Assembly (NCBI RefSeq): GCF_000067165.1
Contig: NC_010162.1
Location: 6,827,001 to 6,891,000, forward strand
From: Sorangium cellulosum So ce56
GTDB lineage: Bacteria > Myxococcota_A > Polyangia > Polyangiales > Polyangiaceae
Length of the DNA: 64,000 nt
Reading direction: 5' to 3'
The notes below the pieces were generated by a model. That model saw nothing but the letters and a program-made list of their open reading frames with translations. It did not search any database and was not told the DNA's origin. Positions 8,364-15,838 of this stretch are shown piece by piece (position 1 is the first letter of the stretch; each line of letters begins with the position of its first letter). The position numbers and the translations under genes were made by a program.

Positions 8364-10991
8364 ATGAACAGCAAGATGATGCGGTTGCTCGGTGGGTGGA
8401 GGAGTGCGCCGAGAATGCTGCTGGCGCTCGGCAGCTTGGCGCTGGGTGGTGCGGCGTGCGCCGACTGGACGAACGGGGACGAGCTCAGTCTGGAGACCGA
8501 GAGCGATGAGCTCGTGTGCAGCGGAGCCGCGTGCACCTGCAGCCCGACGTTCGGAATCGGGTTCGTGCAGGGCTCGGACGGCACCGGGACGGTCCCCAAT
8601 TTCGAGCTCGTGGTGCCGCACACGGGCGGCGGGTTCTCGGCTTACTACCGGAACAACGCGACCACCTCGCTCGTGTCGGTCCCGACCTGGTTCGGCCCGA
8701 AGAAGGTGGGCTCGGCGGACGTGAACGGGATCAGCATGATCGAGAACTCGAGCGGCGGAAACCTCGAGGTCATCGCCGTGCAGGGCAGCAGCCTCGTGCA
8801 TTACTACCGCAATCAATCCACGAAGGACTGGTCGAGCGGTACGACGGTCGCGACGGGCGTCACCGGGCAGCCTGGGATCGTGCAGGCCAAGCTATCGCCC
8901 GGCAATTTCGAGGTCGTGGTGCCGCTCGCCAGCGGCGGCCTCGCCCATTACTGGCGCGACAACTCGGTCGCGTCCCATCCATGGAGCTCGGGGACCACGT
9001 TCGCGACGGGCCGAACGTACTCCGCGGTGAGCCTGGTCGAGAGCAACTTCGGCACGAACCGCCTGGAGGTGATCGCGCGCTCCGGATCGACGCTCTATTC
9101 CATGTATCGCAGGGACGACCGCACCTGGACGACGCCGAACGAGATCCGCGTGGACAACAACCAGGCGATCTCCGCGACCGGGGTGCACCAGTTCGTCCAG
9201 GGCAAGGGCGGCACCAAGGGGAACTTCGAGCTCGTCGTGCCCCTCTCGACCGGCGGCTTGCGGCACTACTACCGCGACAACGACGACAGCACGTACCCCT
9301 GGAAGACGTCGGCCACGTGGGTCGATCCGGTCAACTCGTACTCGGCCGTGGGCGTGATCTGGAGCGATTACGACAACCTGGAGGTCGTCGGCCGGCGGAG
9401 CGCCGATGGGTCGCTGGCGTCCTTCTATTACAACGGCGGCTGGCTGAGGCACGGCAAGGACGCCTCCGGGAACACCGTGTGGGCGGGCTCGGTGTTCGGA
9501 GGTGAGCCGTGCTGCGATCCCGCGACGAAAGGGCAGTGGAGCGACCCGCTCTCCGCGGGGGCGATCGGCATCCACGCGGCGCTCCTGCGGACGGGCAAGG
9601 TGCTGCTCTTCGGGTTCACGGATGACTCGAATCAGGGCTACTCCGAGGTGTTCGATCCGGCGACGGGGCAGGCGTCCGTGCCGAGCGGGACGCAGCCGCA
9701 CGCGTTCTGCTCTGGCCACGCGTTTCTGAGCGACGGTCGCCTCTGGGTCGCGGGGGGCCACAATGACCCCCACGTCAAGGGCTCGCACCGGTTCGACCCC
9801 TCGAACTCGACGTGGGCCTCGCTCACGGACATGACCCTCGGGCGCTGGTACCCCACGCTCACGCGGCTCGACGGCGGCTCGGTGATGGCCATCTCCGGCA
9901 CGACGAAGACGGGGCGAATCTCGAGCACCAACCCGGTGAACAGCAGCTGGCAGACGATGAACACCGCGGGCACCCTCTCCGCGCGGCTCGACGTGCCGGA
10001 GCCGTTCACGAGCGACGGGCGCCCGATACAGCTCTACCCGTTCGTCTACCAGCTGCCGGACGGCAAGGTGTTCGTTCACTCGGGCCGAGGTTCGCGGCTG
10101 CTGACGACGAGCAACAACACCTGGAGCGCGACGCAGTACACGACGCAGTACGCCAACTCCCGCACGTACCCCGGTTACGGGAGCTCGGTGCTCTTGCCGC
10201 TCTCGCCGACCGACAACTACCGCGCGCGCGTCATGCTCATCGGCGGGGGCGGGGCCGTCTCGAACGCGGCGAAGAGCGACCCGAACGACACCCCGATCCC
10301 CGCCACGGCCACCACGGAGCTCCTCGACCTCGGCGCGGCGTCGCCGGCGTGGGCCTACAAGGCGTCGATGAGCTACGCGCGCGTGCTGAACACCGCCGTG
10401 CTGCTCCCGGACGGCAAGGTGTTCGTCGTGGGAGGCAGCGCGCGAGGCTCGTCCGACCACGCGACGGTGCCGGTCATGACGCCCGAGATCTACAACCCGA
10501 GCAATGACACCTGGACCAAGATGTGTCCGATGCGCGTGGCTCGGCTCTATCACTCGACCGCATTGCTCTTGCCCGACGCGCGCGTGCTCACGGCGGGCCG
10601 GGACCACGCCTTCAACGAGCTCCCCTACCAATGGCCCGAGCGGCGGGTCGAGATCTTCACGCCCCCCTATCTCCTGAGCGGCAACGCGCGCCCGGTGATC
10701 CAGTCGGTGGCCTCGACCGCTTCATACGGCCAGTCCATCTCGGTGACGTTGTCCTCGGCGGTGGCCGCCACGGGCATCGGCAGCGCAATGCTCATGTCTC
10801 CCGGCTCGGTCACGCACGGATTCGACCAGAGCCAGCGCGCCGTCAAGCTCGCGATCACCGGGCAGTCGGGCAGCACCCTGACGCTCACGGCTCCGCCGAA
10901 CGGCAAGGTCGCGCCGCCTGGCTACTACATGCTCTTCGTCGTCTCGACGCAGGGCGTCCCATCGGTCGCGAAGTTCATCAAGCTGCAGTAG
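8364..10991 (+). CDS. Secreted galactose-oxidase-like copper radical oxidase with N-terminal lectin-type propeller
   Basis: 875 aa. A lipoprotein-type signal (LGSLALGGAACADW, Cys near 33) directs export. Residues about 50-380 hold repeated units with F-E-L/V-V-V-P and L-x-H-Y-Y/W-R-D motifs (three clear, alternating with N-L-E-V-I/V units), resembling PLL/tectonin-like sugar-binding propellers. Residues about 390-770 are Kelch repeats of the galactose/glyoxal oxidase fold, followed by a DUF1929 domain. All active-site residues of the family can be placed: Cys449 (FCSGH, Tyr-Cys crosslink partner), Tyr496 (RWYPTL), Tyr729-His730 (LYHST) and His818 (VTHGF). It should oxidise a primary alcohol or aldehyde to give H2O2. 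The substrate is unknown. It stands alone, with possible terminator palindromes right after its stop. Confidence 0.9.
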   Translation: MNSKMMRLLGGWRSAPRMLLALGSLALGGAACADWTNGDELSLETESDELVCSGAACTCSPTFGIGFVQGSDGTGTVPNFELVVPHTGGGFSAYYRNNATTSLVSVPTWFGPKKVGSADVNGISMIENSSGGNLEVIAVQGSSLVHYYRNQSTKDWSSGTTVATGVTGQPGIVQAKLSPGNFEVVVPLASGGLAHYWRDNSVASHPWSSGTTFATGRTYSAVSLVESNFGTNRLEVIARSGSTLYSMYRRDDRTWTTPNEIRVDNNQAISATGVHQFVQGKGGTKGNFELVVPLSTGGLRHYYRDNDDSTYPWKTSATWVDPVNSYSAVGVIWSDYDNLEVVGRRSADGSLASFYYNGGWLRHGKDASGNTVWAGSVFGGEPCCDPATKGQWSDPLSAGAIGIHAALLRTGKVLLFGFTDDSNQGYSEVFDPATGQASVPSGTQPHAFCSGHAFLSDGRLWVAGGHNDPHVKGSHRFDPSNSTWASLTDMTLGRWYPTLTRLDGGSVMAISGTTKTGRISSTNPVNSSWQTMNTAGTLSARLDVPEPFTSDGRPIQLYPFVYQLPDGKVFVHSGRGSRLLTTSNNTWSATQYTTQYANSRTYPGYGSSVLLPLSPTDNYRARVMLIGGGGAVSNAAKSDPNDTPIPATATTELLDLGAASPAWAYKASMSYARVLNTAVLLPDGKVFVVGGSARGSSDHATVPVMTPEIYNPSNDTWTKMCPMRVARLYHSTALLLPDARVLTAGRDHAFNELPYQWPERRVEIFTPPYLLSGNARPVIQSVASTASYGQSISVTLSSAVAATGIGSAMLMSPGSVTHGFDQSQRAVKLAITGQSGSTLTLTAPPNGKVAPPGYYMLFVVSTQGVPSVAKFIKLQ

Positions 10992-11042
10992 CCGGCCCGG
11001 ACATGGGGCGGAGCCCCGGAACCTCGACCTCGGCGGGCCGGC
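10991..11042 (+). terminator. Possible terminator after the galactose-oxidase gene
   Basis: GCCGGCCCG (10991-10999, starting on the last base of the stop codon) pairs with CGGGCCGGC (11034-11042). Inside, GGGGC/GCCCC (11005-11017) forms a second hairpin. There is no U-tract, so this is a structural guess only. Confidence 0.35.
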
Positions 11043-11141
11043 AGTGGAAGCGGCGGAATCTCCGCGAGAGCTCGGGCTCTCCCCGCGTCGGTCACCGCAC
11101 GTCCCGGGGGCGCGCCGCCGTCAACCATCGGCGCGCCGCTG

Positions 11142-11528
11142 TCAACCGCCGGCGCGCGCCGCCGGGAGCGGGCGGCGCCGGCAGCTCACCTCGACGAGGA
11201 TGTCGCCGGGCGCCTTGAAATAGAACATCACGCCGCGGCCGTCCTCGCTCACGGGGCCGCTGTCGACGCCCGCCGCGACGATCGCCGCGTGTTTGTCGTA
11301 CACGGTGGCCACGTCGTCGACGAGGAAGCCGATGTGGAAGCCCTCCGGATAAGGGACGTCCGCCTCGCGCCGGCGCTGGAGGACGAGCGTGAAGTCGCCG
11401 GGCCCCGTGAGGATGGCGAGCGCCGGCGAGCGCCGGTTGCCGTGGACCTCGAACTGGAAGTGCCGCTCGAAGAACGCGGCCGCTTCGAGGACGTCGGGGA
11501 CCTGGAGATCGATGTGATTGAGCTGCAT
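11142..11528 (-). CDS. VOC-superfamily protein (glyoxalase/bleomycin-resistance-like)
   Basis: 128 aa from the ATG at 11528-11526, which has GGAGG five bases upstream. An ATG further upstream in the same frame would add 23 unlikely residues. A single betaalpha-beta-beta-beta pair module set: NHIDLQVPDVLEAAAFFERH at the start, and a second half with FHIGFLVDDVATVYDKH and the C-terminal DILVEVSC. His in NHIDL, His in GFHIGF and Glu in LVEV could form a metal site. It stands alone between the oxidase gene and a non-coding repeat tract. Substrate unknown. Confidence 0.8.
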   Translation of the reverse strand: MQLNHIDLQVPDVLEAAAFFERHFQFEVHGNRRSPALAILTGPGDFTLVLQRRREADVPYPEGFHIGFLVDDVATVYDKHAAIVAAGVDSGPVSEDGRGVMFYFKAPGDILVEVSCRRRPLPAARAGG

Positions 11529-11597
11529 GGGAGCCTCCACGGAGGACGCACGTGCGTCCAGGCGCCGTGGGACCTCACTCCGTGGTGGAGGGGACAT

Positions 11598-12001
11598 GGG
11601 CTCCCGTCATGGGAGTGGCCGGGGCTCGCCTGAACCGGCCTACCTCTTTCGGCGAGCGAGAAGATAGCGAAGCGATCGCGACCTGGCAACGGCCGGCGAG
11701 ACGTCGACGCGCGGGCGGGGCGGTCGAGGAGGGCGCCGCGCGCGCTCGGCGAGGCGAGGAGGGCGAGCCAGCTCGGCGCGCGAGCGTTGCCGCGCGGGCG
11801 GCGCCGAGATCGGGAACATCAACCCCGGTGAGCGGCAGCGCCCTCAGCATGAAGAGCCGCCGTCGCCGTGGGCGCGAGCTCGTGTGCGACGGACCGTTCT
11901 TGCTCGCGCTGCGGCGCGCCGGCGCCGTACTTCGCCGCGTGGCTGCAGTCGGGCGCGGCGTTCGTTCCTGTGGAGCCTGGATGAGCGGGTGAGCGCGGCT
12001 C
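11598..12001. other. Intergenic DNA without recognisable genes
   Basis: About 400 bp with only Arg/Ala-rich open frames that look like shadows of G+C-rich DNA. A short stretch near 11818-11835 (ACCCCGGTGAG) recurs near 12525-12535, at the edge of the repeat tract. Confidence 0.4.
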
Positions 12002-12148
12002 CTAGAAGGGCCGCGGATCCACCGTGGTCCATGAGCCCTTGATCACCTTCTCGTGGACCGGGGGGCCGGGTTTGGTGATCGTCGCGCCATACGAGGGGAC
12101 GATCTTCCCTATGATCGCGTCGGAGCCGAGGTAGGCGCAGCCGGAACC
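12002..12148 (-). pseudogene. 3' remnant of an unidentified gene
   Basis: On the minus strand a 45-codon frame ends at TAG (12004-12002) and reads like real protein: C-A-Y-L-G-S-D-A-I-I-G-K, then PSYGATITKPGPPVHEK, ending in SWTTVDPRPF. There is no start codon. An in-frame TGA lies just upstream at 12151-12149, where the tandem repeat begins. It looks like the tail of a gene whose front has been replaced by repeat DNA. I do not recognise the family. Confidence 0.4.
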
Positions 12149-12320
12149 TCAACCTCGGTGGGCGGCATCGGTGGCGGTGCCTCAACCTGGGTCGGGCCTC
12201 AACGCCCGAGGCGATGCGCGGTCGGCCCGGAGCCTCAACCTCGGTGGGCGGCGGCGGCGGTGGCGGTGCCTCAACCTGGGTCGGGCCTTGAGGACGCCCA
12301 GGCGCTGGGCGGTCGGCCAG
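12141..12320. repeat. Tandem duplication of an ~86-bp unit
   Basis: Copy 1 (12141-12226) and copy 2 (12227-12320) share the order CCGGARCCTCAACCTCGGTG, a GGCGG(T)-rich core, GCCTCAACCTGGGTCGGGCC, and an end GGTCGGCC. Copy 2 has a longer GGC run. No frame is conserved well enough to suggest coding. Confidence 0.7.
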
Positions 12321-12324
12321 CGGC

Positions 12325-12460
12325 CGCTCTGCGCTGCGATCCGGAGGGGTCCGGCGCCCCCGCGGGCTCTCTGCGTTGCGGTCCGAAGGGGGTCCGGCAC
12401 CCCGGCAGGCGCTCTGCATTGCGGTCCGGAGGGTGCCGGACCCCTCGATCTGGCACAATC
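12325..12460. repeat. Degenerate ~43-bp tandem repeats
   Basis: Three consecutive units begin near 12325, 12367 and 12410. Each carries a CTCTGCRYTGCGRTCCG start, a run of G, GTCCGG or TGCCGG, and a C-rich end. A diverged relative (GCAATGCATTGCGGTTGAG) appears near 12581-12600. Each unit contains its own inverted GGTCCGG/CCGGACC-like element, so short hairpins could form. Confidence 0.6.
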
Positions 12461-12831
12461 CGCTGCGGATCCGGGGGTCGATGGCACAGAAGAACGAGAT
12501 GGACAGCGATTTTTGACACAAATTGACCCCGGTGAGACGCTCCGCGGAGCACCGCGGAGGGGTCCGGACCCCGGTGTGTCGCAATGCATTGCGGTTGAGC
12601 CAGTGTCGGACCCCCCGGACTTGGCACAGACCAAGGCCGAGGTGGCACAGGGTGTGGCGCCGGCCGCCCCGGGATGTGCCGGCGGACCCGGATGGCACGG
12701 CCGCGGCGACGACGGCCACGCCGGGAGCGTACGGAGGGGTCCGCGAGGGCTTGGCCCCGGGTCGGGGTCACGAGGAGGGGACGAGGCGGGAGGAGATCGC
12801 GGCGCCGGCGGTGCACGCCGGGCCACCGGGA

Positions 12832-13668
12832 TCAGCTATCGGCGGGCGCGGGCGCGGCCGTCGGCGCGCCGGGCTGGAGGGGAACGACGGGCGGGGCGGG
12901 CGCCGCCGTGTCGCCCTCGGGCTTGTCGTTCTTCCGGGGCGCGCCGCGGCCGCTCGACCCGACGCTCCAGCTCGCGAGCGGCGCGAGCAGCCTGTCGGCG
13001 AGTTCCTGCGTCTCCGGCTCGTCCGGCTCGACGGAGCCCATCACCTTGATCACGTAGGCCCGCAGCGCCTCGGTGAACGCGGCGAGCGCGTCGCGCACGC
13101 TGGGCGGCGCCGCCGCGGCCGTGGCCGCGGGCGCGGTGACGCCGAGCGCCTTGCCGTACGCGATGTGCGCGGCCTCCAGCACGGAGAGGAAGCGCTTGCC
13201 GCCGAGCGCCTCGATGCGCGCGTCGAGGCCGCCCTTGCGGATGCGCTGGATCCGGAGCTCGCTCTCGGACCACTCCAGGACATACGTGAGCTGGAGGAAC
13301 TTGAGCCCTCCGGTGAAGATGGCCGCCTTCAGCGAGCTCGCCTCGGCGGCCTCGGGCGCGCCGGGCGGCAGCTTGGTGTACGCCGTCAGGAAATCGTGGA
13401 GGCCGCTCCAGCAATTGTCGAGGACGCGATCGCACTGGACAGCATCCTCGCTCGCCTCCCCTCCCTCCGACAGCGACACCTGATCGCGCAGCGCCGACGC
13501 GAGGTCGTCGTGGCGTGACGCCAGCGTGGCGAGCACCCGCGCGACGCCCTTCACGAGCTGCTTCTTGGCCGGCTTTGCCGCCGTGAACAGCTGCTCGCCG
13601 AGCGCCATCGCCCCCACGGCCGTGAAGCGGGGGAGCTGGATCACTTCCGATGCTGTGTATTTGCTCAT
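12832..13668 (-). CDS. Conserved-looking hypothetical protein, 278 aa
   Basis: I do not recognise the family. The protein is largely helical (residues 20-215) with regular heptad-like patterns and no signal peptide or membrane segment, so a cytoplasmic location is expected. The C-terminal ~60 residues are a Pro/Ala-rich tail. Single Cys residues occur in the QCDRVLDNCWSGLHDFL segment. The ATG at 13668 has a GAGGGTGATC ribosome-binding site just upstream. It has no operon partners: repeats lie downstream and a gene-free stretch lies upstream. Confidence 0.75.
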   Translation of the reverse strand: MSKYTASEVIQLPRFTAVGAMALGEQLFTAAKPAKKQLVKGVARVLATLASRHDDLASALRDQVSLSEGGEASEDAVQCDRVLDNCWSGLHDFLTAYTKLPPGAPEAAEASSLKAAIFTGGLKFLQLTYVLEWSESELRIQRIRKGGLDARIEALGGKRFLSVLEAAHIAYGKALGVTAPAATAAAAPPSVRDALAAFTEALRAYVIKVMGSVEPDEPETQELADRLLAPLASWSVGSSGRGAPRKNDKPEGDTAAPAPPVVPLQPGAPTAAPAPADS

Positions 13669-14033
13669 GAGATCACCCTCGTCCGTGGCAGGAGCGCGGG
13701 ATTGCGCTGGAATGCCAGACGGGCCATCGTGAGCTATCGATGAAATGAAGAGGGTTGTCCAGGGATATTTTGACGGAAGAGAGAGTTACAGAAAAAGGTG
13801 CGGTGTCGAATTCCTGCTGTCCGGGGGCGATGGCGGGGGGAGAGAGGGTGAGAAGGTCGAGGGATGTTGAGGGGATAGAGTGGTTGGCACTGTTCTGGCA
13901 ACGCGCACTCCTCGGCGAGAGCGCGACGAGGTACGCCCTGCCCAGCCTGGGGCCGGGGCCAGGCGAGGAGGCGGCTTCGGCGGGGGCCCTGGTTGGGCGA
14001 ACCGGGTCCCGCTACCGTGCGTCGCCTCTCGTC
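13669..14033. other. Gene-free stretch upstream of the ATPase locus
   Basis: 365 bp. The part from 13740 to 13870 is noticeably less G+C-rich, with AGAGAGA and TTTTGACGG tracts, and probably holds divergent promoters for the 278-aa gene and the ATPase locus. I could not fix a specific -35/-10 pair. Confidence 0.4.
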
Positions 14034-14150
14034 ATGCGCGCCATGCGCGCCCGCACCAAGCTCATCATCTCCTGGGCCGCCATCGAGCCGACCGCCCGCG
14101 CGGTCGCAGAAGCGCAGGGCCAGCTCGACCAGCTCGAAAGCAAGCCATGA
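14034..14150 (+). CDS. Small ORF coupled to the ATPase gene
   Basis: 38 codons from the ATG at 14034, stopping at 14148-14150 where the TGA overlaps the ATPase start as ATGA. The predicted peptide is one amphipathic helix (ARTKLIISWAAIEPTARAVA, then AEAQGQLDQLESK). The coupled overlap favours translation, but the lack of a clear ribosome-binding site and its size leave it uncertain. No function can be given. Confidence 0.4.
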   Translation: MRAMRARTKLIISWAAIEPTARAVAEAQGQLDQLESKP

Positions 14151-15184
14151 TCAGGTCACTTCACGTCAAGGACTTCACGGTCTTCAGCGAAGCGGAGCTC
14201 GTCTTCGGCGAGCACCTGAACGTGTTCGTGGGGGAGAACGGCACCGGGAAGACTCACGCCCTGAAGCTCGCCTACTCCCTCCTCGCAACGAGCTCGGAGG
14301 AGGGGCGCAGGCGGCTCGCCGCTCCCGCCACCCCCACCGAGGCGGCCTTGCAGGTGCGGCTCGCGGACAAGCTCGTGAGCGTCTTCCGTCCCGAGGCGCT
14401 GGGGCGCCTCACGCGGCGTCAGCAAGGGCGAGAGCGGTGCGACGTGCGGATGACCTGCGCCAACGAGGCCTGGGATATCTCATTCGGCTTCTCGGCGCAG
14501 AGCAAGTCGGACGTGACGATTACCACGCTCCCTACGGAATGGGTCGACACCACGCCCGTGTACCTGCCGACGCGAGAGCTTCTCACGATCTACCCGGGCT
14601 TCGTGTCCGTCTACGAGAACCACTATCTCGAGTTCGATGAGACCTGGCGCGACACCTGCCTTCTGCTCGGCGCGCCGCTGAAGAAGGGCGGCAAGGAGAA
14701 GCGCGTCCGAGAGCTGCTTGGACCGCTGGAGGAGGCGATGGGCGGGTCGATCGAGCTCGACAAGAACGGTCGATTCTACTTCCGCGATGGGAGCGGCCGC
14801 ACGGAGATGCCGCTCGTGGCGGAGGGCCTCCGAAAGCTCGGCATGCTCGCCCGCCTCATCGCGACCGGCGCGCTGCTCGACAAGGGTTGCCTGTTCTGGG
14901 ACGAGCCGGAGACGAACCTCAACCCGCGGATCATCAAGAAGGTCGCCAGCAGCGTCGTCGACCTGAGCCTCGGCGGGATCCAGGTGTTCATCGCGACGCA
15001 CAGCCCGTTCTTGCTGCGCGAGATCGAGATGCTGCTCGCCGCTCGGGGCCGGGAGGTCGACGCGCGCTTCTTCGGCCTGCACTTGTCCGACGCCGGCGTC
15101 GCCGTCCAGCAAGGCCCATCCGTGGACGACATGGGCGCCATCGCTGCGCTCGACGAGGAGCTCGATCAGTCTGATCGCTTCTGA
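14147..15184 (+). CDS. AAA15/OLD-like ATP-binding protein
   Basis: 345 aa from the ATG at 14147. An ABC/SMC-type ATPase of the AAA_15/AAA_21 group. MIRSLHVKDFTVFSEAEL is the typical first strand. The Walker A is GENGTGKTH near residue 28, the Walker B is CLFWDEPETNLNP, and the following THSPFLL holds the switch His. Such single ATPases are usually partnered with a nuclease or effector in defence or repair modules. Here the following frames are truncated, so the original partner seems lost. Whether the ATPase is still used is unknown. Confidence 0.88.
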   Translation: MIRSLHVKDFTVFSEAELVFGEHLNVFVGENGTGKTHALKLAYSLLATSSEEGRRRLAAPATPTEAALQVRLADKLVSVFRPEALGRLTRRQQGRERCDVRMTCANEAWDISFGFSAQSKSDVTITTLPTEWVDTTPVYLPTRELLTIYPGFVSVYENHYLEFDETWRDTCLLLGAPLKKGGKEKRVRELLGPLEEAMGGSIELDKNGRFYFRDGSGRTEMPLVAEGLRKLGMLARLIATGALLDKGCLFWDEPETNLNPRIIKKVASSVVDLSLGGIQVFIATHSPFLLREIEMLLAARGREVDARFFGLHLSDAGVAVQQGPSVDDMGAIAALDEELDQSDRF

Positions 15185-15219
15185 GCCCTGGAGACTGAAC
15201 GGAGGAAGAGGCAGTTCCA

Positions 15220-15345
15220 ATGAACCGCATCGACGAGCCTCGTGCCGTATTCTATCTTCGACATCAGGCGCTTATCGAGAAGTGGGCCGCCCTCGGGTCG
15301 TCCGTCGCCCAGCTCACGCACTCGTTTCTGTGCTCGTGGACGACT
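15220..15345 (+). pseudogene. Truncated partner gene of the ATPase
   Basis: A good start (GGAGGAAGAG at 15201, ATG at 15220) opens a frame reading MNRIDEPRAVFYLRHQALIE, KWAALGSSVAQLTHSFLCSW. This looks like the N-terminus of a real protein. After about 42 codons the composition turns to Arg/Gly-rich shadow sequence that runs on to 15576 over the next start. The gene appears cut off. Its family is unknown to me. Confidence 0.45.
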
Positions 15346-15415
15346 GGAAACCGGGCAGGTCGACCCGAAGCAGGATGCCAGCAGCTCGCCAGTCCCCGCA
15401 TGCTAGGTTCCAAGT

Positions 15416-15838
15416 ATGCCCGAGCCTCTGGACCCTCCCGCCGAGGAGCGGGACGACAGCCCCTACGACGAGAACGGCGTGGACCGCTCCCTCGTCCGCT
15501 GGATGCTCAGCCTGTCCCCTACGGAGCGGCTGGCACAGGTGCAGAGCTCGATCGATCTGATCATGAGCGTGCGTGACCACCCGCGCCCTGACCTGACCTC
15601 CGGATCGAGTGCATCAAGCAGCGGGCTCGTGTTGAAGGCCGACGAGCATGCGCCCGAAGTCGCAGAGCGCCGAGGAGCCACCGAGCCGCAGGATGAGCTG
15701 GAGGACGGCGTCGGCGTGGAGGTAGTGCTCCGACGGCAGATAGGCGAAGAGGGCGGGATCGCTGATGTCGATGGTGCGTCGCCACGCGTCGGCGCATGCG
15801 CGCGCCGACCAGATCGCCCGGAGCGCGGCGCCGGGTAG
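15416..15838 (+). CDS. Small conserved-type protein, 3' end probably lost
   Basis: ATG at 15416. The first ~55 codons look genuine (YDENGVDRSLVRWMLSLSP, TERLAQVQSSIDLIMSVRD), a pattern I associate with short proteins that precede nucleotidyltransferase-like genes. From about 15590 the frame is the antisense of the convergent 844-aa gene and finds a stop only at 15836-15838, so some 225 bp overlap it tail to tail. The likeliest reading is a gene truncated by rearrangement at about 15590. Confidence 0.4.
   Translation: MPEPLDPPAEERDDSPYDENGVDRSLVRWMLSLSPTERLAQVQSSIDLIMSVRDHPRPDLTSGSSASSSGLVLKADEHAPEVAERRGATEPQDELEDGVGVEVVLRRQIGEEGGIADVDGASPRVGACARRPDRPERGAG

Noticed and set aside
11109..11150. 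Two near-identical copies of CGCGCCGCYGTCAACC 21 bp apart
   Set aside because: Short, in G+C-rich DNA next to a gene end. I cannot tell an operator from chance.
12141..12460. Possible CRISPR array
   Set aside because: Units are contiguous and degenerate without unique spacers, and no cas genes are near.
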